NCBI GenBank assembly: GCA_030432295.1
Contig: JAUIHI010000048.1
Coordinates: 1 to 33,337 of the forward strand
DNA length: 33,337 bases
Source of the DNA: Anaerolineae bacterium
Lineage (GTDB): Bacteria > Chloroflexota > Anaerolineae > Caldilineales > Caldilineaceae
Direction: 5' to 3'
The notes under the pieces were generated by a model. The model was not told the DNA's origin. It did no database searches and saw only the letters and a program-made list of their open reading frames with translations. This document shows positions 1 to 8,519 of the stretch, piece by piece (the stretch's first letter is position 1; the number at the start of each line of letters is the position of its first letter). The translations under genes were made by a program, and so were the position numbers.

Positions 1-2
1 AT

Positions 3-464
3 GCAGACTTCAGTGAAGTGGATTTGGGCAACGCCACATATGCGGGTATCTACGACGAGCCGGTGACGCTGACTGACGGCGCGTATGCGGGTGAGCCGTT
101 TGTGGCTGACGGTGCGTCCCGCCCGACGGTGAATTTGCAGCCGGAAACAACCGCGACTGGCGATCTGAACGGCGATGGGCTGGCCGACGGCGCGGCTGTG
201 CTGGTGGAGAATTCCGGCGGCAGTGGCAGTTTCGTCTATCTGGCCGCGCTGCTGGCGGACGGCGGCACACCGGCCACCGGCGTCACACTGCTCCTGGGCG
301 ACCGGGTGCAGGTGGAATCGGTAGCGATTGTCGATGGACAGATTGAGGTGGTGGCGGCGACTTTTGCCGACAGCGATCCGATGTGTTGCCCCAGCCTGCG
401 CACCCATTTTGTCTTTGGGTTGCAGGATGGCGCACTGGTGGAGCTTTCTGCCGAGAAGATGTAA
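3..464 (+). CDS. Secreted hypothetical protein, C-terminal part (5' end outside window)
   Basis: The reading frame is open from the first bases of the window, so the gene begins upstream and only about 153 residues are seen. The GTG at 18 is an internal valine, not a likely start. Visible motifs are NATYAGIYDEPVTLTDG near the left edge, a calcium-loop-like DLNGDGLAD stretch (DxNxDGxxD, as in dockerin or FG-GAP loops), a Gly/Ser-rich SGGSGSFVYLAA stretch, and a CC pair in DPMCCPS. The composition (acidic, few lysines, beta-rich) fits an exported protein. I recall similar segments in Chloroflexota envelope proteins but cannot name a family. The gene stops at TAA 462-464 and is followed by a long hairpin. 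Confidence 0.7.
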   Translation, partial: ADFSEVDLGNATYAGIYDEPVTLTDGAYAGEPFVADGASRPTVNLQPETTATGDLNGDGLADGAAVLVENSGGSGSFVYLAALLADGGTPATGVTLLLGDRVQVESVAIVDGQIEVVAATFADSDPMCCPSLRTHFVFGLQDGALVELSAEKM

Positions 465-487
465 AATAGGCGAAGCGCGGGTTGCCT

Positions 488-545
488 GATTCCGGGAGTC
501 GGCCACAGGGAAATTTGAGAAACCCTGTGGCCGATTCCCGGAATC
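488..545. repeat. 23-bp inverted repeat (long hairpin) between two + strand genes
   Basis: The left arm 488-510 begins GATTCCGGGAG and pairs with 523-545, which ends TTCCCGGAATC. There is one mismatch in 23 and a 12-nt loop. Five more pairs (482-486 with 548-552) extend the stem past a small bulge. No run of T follows, so it is not a classical intrinsic terminator. It could limit readthrough or protect an mRNA 3' end, or it may be a dispersed palindrome. Confidence 0.75.
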
Positions 546-573
546 CCGGCAAGTAACTTCGGAGCAGTTCCCT

Positions 574-1017
574 ATGACAACCCTCGAACTCCTCATTGTA
601 GCCGCCCTGGGCGTTGTCGGCCTCTTCTCTCTGACGCTGGGCAGCGTCCACTTTTTCTTCCCCAAACTCCTCGACTTTGAACATTCCATACCCAAAGACG
701 GCCCACCCATTCAACCTTTCCATTTGGGACCCATCCGCTACCAGACGCAACGGAGCGATGTCCACGGCATCGGCTGGGTGATGAACCACGCGGCCAGCTA
801 TGTGCTGGTCAGCATCGGCGTTTTCGATCTGGCCGCGTATTGGTGGCTGGGCACAACTGCCGGGCGTCTGCTCACCCTCTGGGTTGCCCTCTGGTGGCTG
901 ATCCGCGCCGCCAGCCAGTTATATCTGGGCCGCCGCAAAGGGGACTGGTGGATTGCTGCCGGGTTTCTCTGGCTGGCGGTTGTGCAGGGGTTGGCTCTTG
1001 TGTGGATAGGGCGCTGA
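574..1017 (+). CDS. Small integral membrane protein, four predicted helices
   Basis: This is a 147-residue protein with four hydrophobic segments at about residues 4-29, 68-93, 97-118 and 125-145. The loop between helices 1 and 2 carries a charged region containing FPKLLDFEHSIPKDGPP and a conserved-looking SDVHGIGWVMNHAASY motif at the start of helix 2. GGAG at 561-564 lies nine bases before the ATG, which supports the start. No enzyme motif is visible and I do not recognise the family. It stands alone between the hairpin at 488-545 and a 190-bp gap before the kinase cluster. TACAAT at 1109-1114 in that gap is -10-like but has no clear -35. Confidence 0.75.
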   Translation: MTTLELLIVAALGVVGLFSLTLGSVHFFFPKLLDFEHSIPKDGPPIQPFHLGPIRYQTQRSDVHGIGWVMNHAASYVLVSIGVFDLAAYWWLGTTAGRLLTLWVALWWLIRAASQLYLGRRKGDWWIAAGFLWLAVVQGLALVWIGR

Positions 1018-1209
1018 TATGGCTGAAAGGGGCGCTGAAGACTGGTAAGGTCAATGTAGGACCCAATCCTAAGCGGAACGTCATACACTGAATTTAATCT
1101 GATCCTGTTACAATGTTTTAGGCAGAAGCGGTGTAGTAACCCCCACTTTCGCTTCTGTGATGCTGCCGCCTGTACTCCCCAAGAGATGCAGAGTGGCTGA
1201 TTTCAGTGA

Positions 1210-4200
1210 ATGACAAAGGTTGCCCCGATGGAAGATAGACACCCCCCTCGTACACGAATCAGCACCCCGCGCCTGCTCCTGGACATTCTTTGGGTTGGGT
1301 CGGTTGCTTTGCTCTGTTTTCTGGTCGCACGGTTTAGCTTTGTGTTAATCTTTGAACCAGAGGGCATCCCGGCCGTTTGGCCCCCAGTCGGGATTTTTCT
1401 CTCCGCACTTCTGTTGACCCGCAAATCTGTACGACCCTATCTGATTGGCGCACTTTTCCTTGCCGGCCTGGCCGCTGAGTTGTTGGCAGGAACCCCACCG
1501 ACGGTGAGTCTGGTCTATGCAGCCGCGTTGACAGGCAATGCGGCCTTGGGCGCGTGGCTTCTGTTGCGCTTTGTTGGCGAACCGATCGCGTTTCGTCGCA
1601 TCAAAGAACTGATTGGATTTCTGCTTTCTTCTGTACTGTTGAGCAATGGGCTGGCGGCTCTGGTGGCCGCGTTGGCAGCCAGCATCCACTCGGGCACTCC
1701 CCTTTTGTCTGTCTGGTTCTGGTGGTGGTCTTCCGGGGCGGTGGGCAACCTCTTGCTGACCCCGCTGATTATGGCCGTGGCCTTTGTGGCAAAGAACCAC
1801 TTCGCGAGCGTCCGAATCAGTCAGGTGATGGAAGGCGCGTTTCTGTTTGTGCTTTTGATCGGTCTGAACCGGGTTTTGTCTTCCTATCTTCTGGGTGATG
1901 TGCTCCTTCTGCCGCTGTTGGTCCTTCTGAGTTTTCCCATTTTGATTTGGGCCGCCCTGCGCTTGGGTGTAATCGGTACGACTTCCACAACCTTGGTTTT
2001 GGCTCTGATTATCCTTTGGGGTTCCGCTACTGGACATATCGCCATCGTCGACCCAGGCTCGAATTTGAATGCTGTTGTCATTGTACAGTTGTTTCTGGTT
2101 TTGGCCATCGCACCATCTCTCTTCCTGGCTACCCTTAATACGGATCGTAGGAGTGCTCTGCAATTATTGAGGGAGTCCGAAAAGCGCTATCACCAGCTAT
2201 TCCAGGACGCTCCTGTCATGTATGTGACGACAGTTCCCTCCCAGGACGAGAATTCCCCAATCGTCAGCGATTGCAACAACGCTTTTTTGCAATCGCTGGG
2301 CTACAGTCGCGAGGAGGTAGTCGGGCAGCACCTGCTCGACTTTTACACGGAGGAATCCCGGCAGCGGTCGGTCGACAGTTTGGGCTATCAACGCACGCTG
2401 GATGGCCGTTTTGAAATGGAGGAGCGTACCTTTGTGGCCCGATCCGGCGCACTGGTAGAGGCCCTGGCCCAAGCTATACCAGACAATGGAAATGGTAGAA
2501 ATGGTTCGGCGGCTGCTGGCACTTGGGTTATGTATACGGACATCACCAAGCGCAAGCAGGCGGAGGAGAAGCTGCGCTCCAACGAAGAGCGGCTGCGGGG
2601 CATTCTCGCCAATACGCCAGATACTGTGCATCTGGTCGATGTGGCCTCGGACACTACGAAATTTCTCAATCGGGATAGCTTCTGCGGCTATTCCAGGGCC
2701 GAATTGGAAGCACCCGGTTCGGTTGTCTATGCCATTCACCCGGATGATCAGGCGGCGGTTCATCGGAACTGGCTGCGTCTGTTACGTGGCGAGGTGGACC
2801 GGGTGAATGAGTTGGAGTATCGCTTGCAGTGCAAAGACGGGTCGTGGGAGTGGATTCAGCTCCGGGAAGGTGTGGTGGAGCGGGATGCCCAGGGCATGGC
2901 GACGAAGGTGCTGCTCTTTCTCAGCATTGTAACCGCCAGAAAGCAGGAAGCACTTCAATTGCAGCACCAGGCCCATCTGCTGGAGAGCGTTTCAGATGCT
3001 ATCGTCGCCATAGACCTCAACTATCGTATTGTGAGTTGGAATAGAGGTGCAGAGCAGGTCTATGGGTGGAGGGCAGCGGAGGCGATTGGCCAAAATGTCT
3101 CGGATCTTCTTTCTACTGTCTATCCCGGTATGCAGGTTGATGACATATACGCCCAGTTCAAACGTGCAGGCGGCTGGAAGGGGGAAATCAGCCAGAAACG
3201 GAGGGACGGCAGCCGAGTGGATATGCTGGCTTCGGTCTCTTTTGTAAGGGATGAAATGGGCAGCCCTACGGGAATCGTTGCCGTCAATCGGGATGTGACC
3301 GAACTCAAGGCGACGGAGAGTGCCCTGCGCGCCGCAGAAGAGCGGTTGCGTCTGGCCGTAAAATCAGCCAACGTGGGCCTGTGGGACTGGGACCTGGGCA
3401 CCGAACAGTTCTACTTTTCTGCCGAATGGAAGAGTCAGATTGGCTATGGGGAAGACGAAATCAGCAACGATCTGAGCGAGTGGCAGCGCAGAGTCCATCC
3501 GGATGACCTGGCTGGCGCAACGCAGAAGGTGAACAGCGCCTTGGCAAACCCCTCTGCCGGCTACCAGCATGAATTCCGTCTGCGTCATAAGGATGGCTCC
3601 TACCGCTGGATTCTTGCCCAGGGGTCCACTTTTGTGGATGACAGGGGCAAGCCCTACCGGATGGTAGGAACCCACATCGACGTAACCGAGCGCAGGCAGG
3701 AAGAGGCGGAACGGGCACGGCTGTGGGAAATTCTTGAAGCCAGCCTGAACGAAATCTACATCTTTGATGTCGATACCCTCCAATTCATCTTTGTCAATAC
3801 GGGCGCGCAGCACAACCTGGGCTATGACACAACAGCCCTTCAGTCGATGACACCCCTGGATATCAAACCGGCGTATACGGAGAAATCCTTCCGGGAACTG
3901 ATGGATTCTTTGCTGCGCAAGGAGGCAGCCCGCCAGGTATTCCAGACGGTACATCGCCGGGCCGACGGCTCTTTCTATCCGGTGGAGACCTATCTGCAAC
4001 TGGTGGAACGGGAGAGCGAGCAGGTATTTCTCGCCATTGTTCTGGATATCACTGAACGCCAGAGGGCAGAAGAGGAGCGCAGCCATCACATCGCGGAATT
4101 GCTCTCCATCCACGCGGCCGCCCGGGAACTGATCCATCTGCGCTCGCCCGAGGTGCTGGCCCATACGATTATTGATATTCTGGAAAATGCTTTTGGCTAT

Positions 4201-5910
4201 GAATATGGCGCAGTCTTGCTGTGTGAAGAGGGGAGCGACCAACTGCTCCCCTTTGCCCTGAGTGCTCAGGGACAAGGCCCAGATTTTGTTGAGAGCGACA
4301 AAGCCTATATTCGCGAACATGCGCTCCAAGTGGGAATGGGCATCACTGGTTGGGTGGCGCGCACAGGAGAACCTGTCCGCCTGGGCGATGTCCGCCAGGA
4401 CAGTCGATACTATTCTATGCGCACGGATATACGTTCTGAGCTATGTGTTCCGTTGCTGAATGGCGAGCAGGTGATCGGTGTTCTCAATGTCGAGACGCCG
4501 ACAGAAGATGCCTTTGACGAGAGTGATCAGCGGGTTCTGGAGACGGTTGCTGCCCAGATCGCGATTGCCATCCAGAACGCCCAATTGCTGGAGCAGCTGA
4601 ACGAACATCTGCGCTTTCTGACCCAATTACAAGAGGTAAGCCAGGCCCTGCATGTGCAAAGCAACCTGAACGAGTTGTTTCTGCTGATTTTCGATGCTTT
4701 GCAGGGACTCTTTGATGTGGACCGGGGCATGATCTCTCTGGTCAACCAGGAAAAGGGTGTGATCGAAGGGCGTTTCGCTTTCAACTTTCCGCACAGTATC
4801 GTTTCGGATACCGTGCGCAGCCTCCATGCCCAGCCCGACCCGGCAGAGGATATACTTTCCATCGTTGTGCGCACGGGCGAAGCCTTGCTGACCTATGGCG
4901 CAACCCATCCTAACGCGCACCAGCCCACCGTAGAAAAGTATGGGATGCGTGGGCCAACCGCGCAGATTCCTCTCCGCTCTCGGGAGCGGGTGATCGGGGT
5001 AATTGGTCTCATGCGTCAAGAGGAGGAGGGTGAACCCCGTGCCCCACTGACCCCGACCGAGGTAGAGCGCATCTTTCTCTTTACCAACCAGGCGGGCGTG
5101 GCCGTGGAAAATGCCATCTTGCGCGAGCAGGCAATGACGCACGCGGTTGAGTTAGAGGATCGGGTGGCCCGGCGCACAGCAGAACTCGCCGTTGCCAAAG
5201 AGCAGGCCGAAGCCGCGGATCATCTCAAATCGGCCTTTCTGGCCACGATGTCCCACGAACTGCGCACGCCACTCAACTCGATCCTTGGCTTTACGGGGAT
5301 TCTGCTCCGCGATATGGCTGGCCCATTGAACGAAGAACAGGCCAAACAGTTGTCTATGGTTCGGGGCAGTGCCCGCCATCTGCTGGACTTGATCAACGAT
5401 GTGCTGGATATTTCCAAGATTGAAGCAGGCCAGTTGGAAGTCTCCTTTGCCCCCTTTGCTATGGATGCTCTGATTGGGCAGGTGATGAGTACTGTAGCCC
5501 CGGCCGCGCAACAGAAGGGTCTGACTCTGACGGCTGAAATTGGCCCCGGCGTAGGGCCCATCGTCAGCGATCAGCGCCGGGTTACCCAGATATTCATTAA
5601 TCTGCTGGGCAATGCCATAAAGTTTACTGAGCAGGGCGGTGTGGAGATTGTCTGCCGCGTCCAGGACGGTGCGCTTGTGACGAGTGTCGCTGACAGCGGG
5701 CCGGGCATCGACCCGTCCGACTTGCCCAAACTCTTTCAACCCTTCCAGCAGTTAGAGACGGGCCTGAATCGAAGACACGAGGGTACAGGGCTGGGTCTCT
5801 CCATCTGCAAACGTCTGGCCCAACGCCTGGGTGGCACAATTTCGGTGCAAAGCAAATTAGGCAAGGGATCAGTCTTTACGGTATCATTTCCGATTAGCCA
5901 ATCTTCGTAG
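1210..5910 (+). CDS. MASE1-PAS-GAF membrane sensor histidine kinase
   Basis: This is a 1566-residue sensor kinase. Residues about 15-315 form a multi-helix MASE1-type membrane sensor with the typical GIPAVWPPVGI motif. Five PAS modules follow (about 323-447, 455-578, 585-698, 708-831, 837-950), then two GAF domains (about 970-1125 and 1145-1305). HisKA follows with the phospho-acceptor H1349 in SHELRTP. The HATPase_c domain shows the N-box NLLGNAIKFTE, DSGPGID and GTGLGLS. There is no receiver domain, so phosphate must leave for a separate protein; the receiver gene 19 bp downstream is the obvious partner. An ATG at 1228 (residue 7) has AAAGG eight bases before it and may be the true start. 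Ligand and output are unknown. Confidence 0.93.
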   Translation: MTKVAPMEDRHPPRTRISTPRLLLDILWVGSVALLCFLVARFSFVLIFEPEGIPAVWPPVGIFLSALLLTRKSVRPYLIGALFLAGLAAELLAGTPPTVSLVYAAALTGNAALGAWLLLRFVGEPIAFRRIKELIGFLLSSVLLSNGLAALVAALAASIHSGTPLLSVWFWWWSSGAVGNLLLTPLIMAVAFVAKNHFASVRISQVMEGAFLFVLLIGLNRVLSSYLLGDVLLLPLLVLLSFPILIWAALRLGVIGTTSTTLVLALIILWGSATGHIAIVDPGSNLNAVVIVQLFLVLAIAPSLFLATLNTDRRSALQLLRESEKRYHQLFQDAPVMYVTTVPSQDENSPIVSDCNNAFLQSLGYSREEVVGQHLLDFYTEESRQRSVDSLGYQRTLDGRFEMEERTFVARSGALVEALAQAIPDNGNGRNGSAAAGTWVMYTDITKRKQAEEKLRSNEERLRGILANTPDTVHLVDVASDTTKFLNRDSFCGYSRAELEAPGSVVYAIHPDDQAAVHRNWLRLLRGEVDRVNELEYRLQCKDGSWEWIQLREGVVERDAQGMATKVLLFLSIVTARKQEALQLQHQAHLLESVSDAIVAIDLNYRIVSWNRGAEQVYGWRAAEAIGQNVSDLLSTVYPGMQVDDIYAQFKRAGGWKGEISQKRRDGSRVDMLASVSFVRDEMGSPTGIVAVNRDVTELKATESALRAAEERLRLAVKSANVGLWDWDLGTEQFYFSAEWKSQIGYGEDEISNDLSEWQRRVHPDDLAGATQKVNSALANPSAGYQHEFRLRHKDGSYRWILAQGSTFVDDRGKPYRMVGTHIDVTERRQEEAERARLWEILEASLNEIYIFDVDTLQFIFVNTGAQHNLGYDTTALQSMTPLDIKPAYTEKSFRELMDSLLRKEAARQVFQTVHRRADGSFYPVETYLQLVERESEQVFLAIVLDITERQRAEEERSHHIAELLSIHAAARELIHLRSPEVLAHTIIDILENAFGYEYGAVLLCEEGSDQLLPFALSAQGQGPDFVESDKAYIREHALQVGMGITGWVARTGEPVRLGDVRQDSRYYSMRTDIRSELCVPLLNGEQVIGVLNVETPTEDAFDESDQRVLETVAAQIAIAIQNAQLLEQLNEHLRFLTQLQEVSQALHVQSNLNELFLLIFDALQGLFDVDRGMISLVNQEKGVIEGRFAFNFPHSIVSDTVRSLHAQPDPAEDILSIVVRTGEALLTYGATHPNAHQPTVEKYGMRGPTAQIPLRSRERVIGVIGLMRQEEEGEPRAPLTPTEVERIFLFTNQAGVAVENAILREQAMTHAVELEDRVARRTAELAVAKEQAEAADHLKSAFLATMSHELRTPLNSILGFTGILLRDMAGPLNEEQAKQLSMVRGSARHLLDLINDVLDISKIEAGQLEVSFAPFAMDALIGQVMSTVAPAAQQKGLTLTAEIGPGVGPIVSDQRRVTQIFINLLGNAIKFTEQGGVEIVCRVQDGALVTSVADSGPGIDPSDLPKLFQPFQQLETGLNRRHEGTGLGLSICKRLAQRLGGTISVQSKLGKGSVFTVSFPISQSS

Positions 5911-5929
5911 GCAAAGCGATAAAAAGGCC

Positions 5930-6298
5930 ATGAGCAAGCGTATTTTAGTGATCGAAGACAACGAGCAGAACCTCTATCTGGTGACTTTCCTGTTGGAGAG
6001 GAGCGGCTATCAGGTTTTGCCGGCAAAGGACGGCCCCGCCGGGATTCTACTGGCAGAGCAAAATCCGCCGGATATGATCCTGTTGGATATTCAATTGCCT
6101 GGCATGGATGGCTATGCAGTGGCACAGAAATTGCGCAGAAACCAGCGTCTGGCGTCTGTGCCGATTGTTGCCGTCACCTCCTATGCGATGGTAGGGGATC
6201 GGGAACGGGGGCTGGCAGCCGGTTGCAATGGCTACATCGAAAAACCCATCAATCCTGATACATTCCTGGAAGAGATTGAGCAGTATTTCGTTGCATGA
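5930..6298 (+). CDS. Single-domain response regulator (CheY/DivK type)
   Basis: This 122-residue protein is only a receiver domain. It has the acidic pair E9/D10 in VIEDNEQN, the phospho-acceptor D53 in LLDIQLPGMDG, the switch T83 in VAVTSYAM and the conserved K105 in IEKP. It has no DNA-binding or enzymatic output domain, so it probably acts as a phosphate shuttle or by protein contact, as DivK and CheY do. It starts 19 bp after the kinase stop and is very likely co-transcribed with it. The EDNEQNLYLV N-terminus is typical of receivers that accompany large PAS/GAF kinases. Confidence 0.95.
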   Translation: MSKRILVIEDNEQNLYLVTFLLERSGYQVLPAKDGPAGILLAEQNPPDMILLDIQLPGMDGYAVAQKLRRNQRLASVPIVAVTSYAMVGDRERGLAAGCNGYIEKPINPDTFLEEIEQYFVA

Positions 6299-6438
6299 CC
6301 AGGCCAGGACGGTACGCGGAAAAGTGTGGGCAGCGTTGAATAAAAAGAAGGAAATTGTTGGTTGCCCATTGTCTATCCTGCGGTGAAGAGGATAAATTTC
6401 TCTGGGGGGCCATCAGTCTGGCCGATGAGGGGGGAGCG

Positions 6439-8208
6439 GTGACAGGCATTCTAATCGTCGAAGACAATCTGGAAAGCAGCTATTTGCTTTCTGCCTTGCT
6501 GAGCGGGAATGGCTATTCCGTCGAAGTGGCTGCAAACGGCAGGGAGGCCCTGACTCTTGCACGCGCCAACCTGCCCGATCTGGTAATCTCGGATATTCTT
6601 ATGCCGGTGATGGATGGCTTTACACTTTGCCGCCAATGGATGCAGGACCCAGAGTTGCGGGCCATCCCTTTTGTCTTTTACTCGGCTACCTATACAGAAC
6701 CCCAGGACGCTACCTTTGGCCTGAATCTGGGTGCGTGCCGCTACATTACCAAGCCCACCGAACCAGACGAGTTTCTGCGTATTATCCTGGATGTGTTGAA
6801 CGAATATGAGCACCAGGCACTTCCTGCCGCCACTGTTCTGTTGGACGAGGAGCCAGTCTACCTCAAAGTCTACAACGAACGGCTGGTCAGACGCCTGGAA
6901 CTCAAAATGTTGGAAGCGGATGAGGCCAACCGCCGCCTGCATACGTTGGTTCAAGTAAGTACAAAACTCTCCCGTATCCAGCCCGAGCGCGATCTTCTCC
7001 AGCACGCCCTGGAGACGATCATATCAACAATGGGATACACCTGCGCCCACTATTTCGTTTTTGAACCGGCCAATCAGCAACTCTCCTATTCGTTTGGGGT
7101 TGGCAAGATACGTGAGGACTCCGCGTCCATCCGGCAGTCCATGGCCGTGCAGGTGGGCGAGAAACGGGGACTGGTCGGGCTGGTGGCCCAGAATGCCGCG
7201 CCCCTGATCGTTGACGACGTAACCCAGGAGCCGCATTGGATCGTGGCCGATCCCGCCATTCGTTCGGCTATGCTGATACCAGTGCTCTATGCTGACCTGC
7301 TCTATGGGGTTTGCAGTTTTGTGAGTGAGAAGAGTAGCGCTTTTTCTGCCGAAGATCTCCAAAATGCTACGATTCTGACAAACACACTTGCGATTGCCAT
7401 CGAAAACGCCCGTCTCTACCAGCAACAGGCAGAGTGGAGCGCTCATCTGGAGGAGTTGGTGGCACAGCGCACCGAAGAGTTGGGCATCGCGCTGGAGAAA
7501 GCCCAGTCTGCCGAGCGCTTGAAAAGCCAATTCATCACTGACATCAACCACGAATTGCGCACACCGCTCACCAGCATTGGCCTCTATTTGGATATGTTGC
7601 CCCGTGTCAACGAGCCGCGACGGGGCGAGATTGTCAGGGTAATGAAGCGGGAAATGACGATTTTGGGTGGGATGATTGAAGATATACTTGATCTGTCTCG
7701 CTTCGATCTGGGCCACGTTGAACTGCAAATCGAGAAGGTTCACCTGGAGCAGCTTGTGGAATTGTTGGTGCTAGACCGGGAACCCCTGGCTGAGTCCAAG
7801 GGGCTGGACCTGGTTTTCGCGCCCAGTGCCGATATATCCCCAGTCTGTGGCGACCAAAAATTGATCTATCAGCTATTGACCAATCTGGTGGTCAACGCGA
7901 TCAATTACACCGAATCCGGCACGGTTACCATTGCCTGTAAAGATGTGGAAGATGATGGGGCTCACTGGAGTACAATTTCCGTCGCCGATAGCGGGCCAGG
8001 CATTTCAGCCGCGGAGATGGAGCACCTCTTCGAGCGCTTCTTCCGCGGAGATGCGGCCCGAACATATGGCACGCCGGGCACAGGGCTGGGGCTGGCTATC
8101 TGCCAGGAGATAGTCGAGCGTCATGAAGGCCGCCTGATTGTGGAAAGCCAATTGGGCCAGGGTAGCACATTTACTGTCTGGCTGCCTGCCGCACCCACCC
8201 CCAGCTAA
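6439..8208 (+). CDS. Receiver-GAF-histidine kinase (hybrid kinase with N-terminal receiver)
   Basis: An N-terminal receiver domain (E8/D9, phospho-acceptor D52 in VISDILMPVMDG, K105) is followed by a helical linker, a GAF domain (about 175-325), HisKA with H371 in NHELRTPL, and HATPase_c with NLVVNAINYTES, DSGPGIS and GTGLGLA. The GTG at 6439 is chosen as start because it follows a purine-rich GAGGGGGGAG and places GILIVEDN at the usual receiver N-terminus. The same frame stays open to a TTG at 6355, which would add 28 residues. No membrane segment is seen, so the protein is cytoplasmic. With the receiver ahead of the kinase, it could take phosphate from the upstream system and tune its own kinase. 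Confidence 0.93.
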   Translation: MTGILIVEDNLESSYLLSALLSGNGYSVEVAANGREALTLARANLPDLVISDILMPVMDGFTLCRQWMQDPELRAIPFVFYSATYTEPQDATFGLNLGACRYITKPTEPDEFLRIILDVLNEYEHQALPAATVLLDEEPVYLKVYNERLVRRLELKMLEADEANRRLHTLVQVSTKLSRIQPERDLLQHALETIISTMGYTCAHYFVFEPANQQLSYSFGVGKIREDSASIRQSMAVQVGEKRGLVGLVAQNAAPLIVDDVTQEPHWIVADPAIRSAMLIPVLYADLLYGVCSFVSEKSSAFSAEDLQNATILTNTLAIAIENARLYQQQAEWSAHLEELVAQRTEELGIALEKAQSAERLKSQFITDINHELRTPLTSIGLYLDMLPRVNEPRRGEIVRVMKREMTILGGMIEDILDLSRFDLGHVELQIEKVHLEQLVELLVLDREPLAESKGLDLVFAPSADISPVCGDQKLIYQLLTNLVVNAINYTESGTVTIACKDVEDDGAHWSTISVADSGPGISAAEMEHLFERFFRGDAARTYGTPGTGLGLAICQEIVERHEGRLIVESQLGQGSTFTVWLPAAPTPS

Positions 8209-8519
8209 CTGGGCCATCACCGGGCCATCAGTGGCTGGCAGGAAGCCCGTTGCAGCGCACTTCCCGTTTCAGTCGTCCGTTTTAACCGATGCTGCTTCCT
8301 CCCTATTTCTTCGCCCAATTATCTCCTCGCCCCTATCTCCCCGCCACCTGACCAGCCAGCAAACTCCCCAACCAGTCAGCGGTTATACTCCCATCATTCC
8401 GGGGGCTAAAGTGTGTTAGAAGACATACGATACTTGTGTTGCCGCCGGAGTGCGCGGCACAGGGAAATTCTAGCAACGACTCTATGCACCCCAATGACTG
8501 TGGCAAGGAGAGAAATCCA
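8209..8519. other. Intergenic region upstream of ppdK
   Basis: These 311 bp hold no convincing gene. The first part has a direct GGGCCATCA repeat and then a long pyrimidine-rich tract (about 8290-8347). Two -10-like hexamers, TATACT at 8384-8389 and GATACT at 8429-8434, lack a recognisable -35. A small TGCCGC/GCGGCA hairpin lies at 8440-8459. An in-frame extension of ppdK from 8436 is possible but lacks a ribosome site. Confidence 0.5.

Noticed and set aside
1018-1209. Promoter of the kinase cluster at TACAAT 1109-1114
   Set aside because: No -35 at a proper distance; kept only as a remark, not as a feature.
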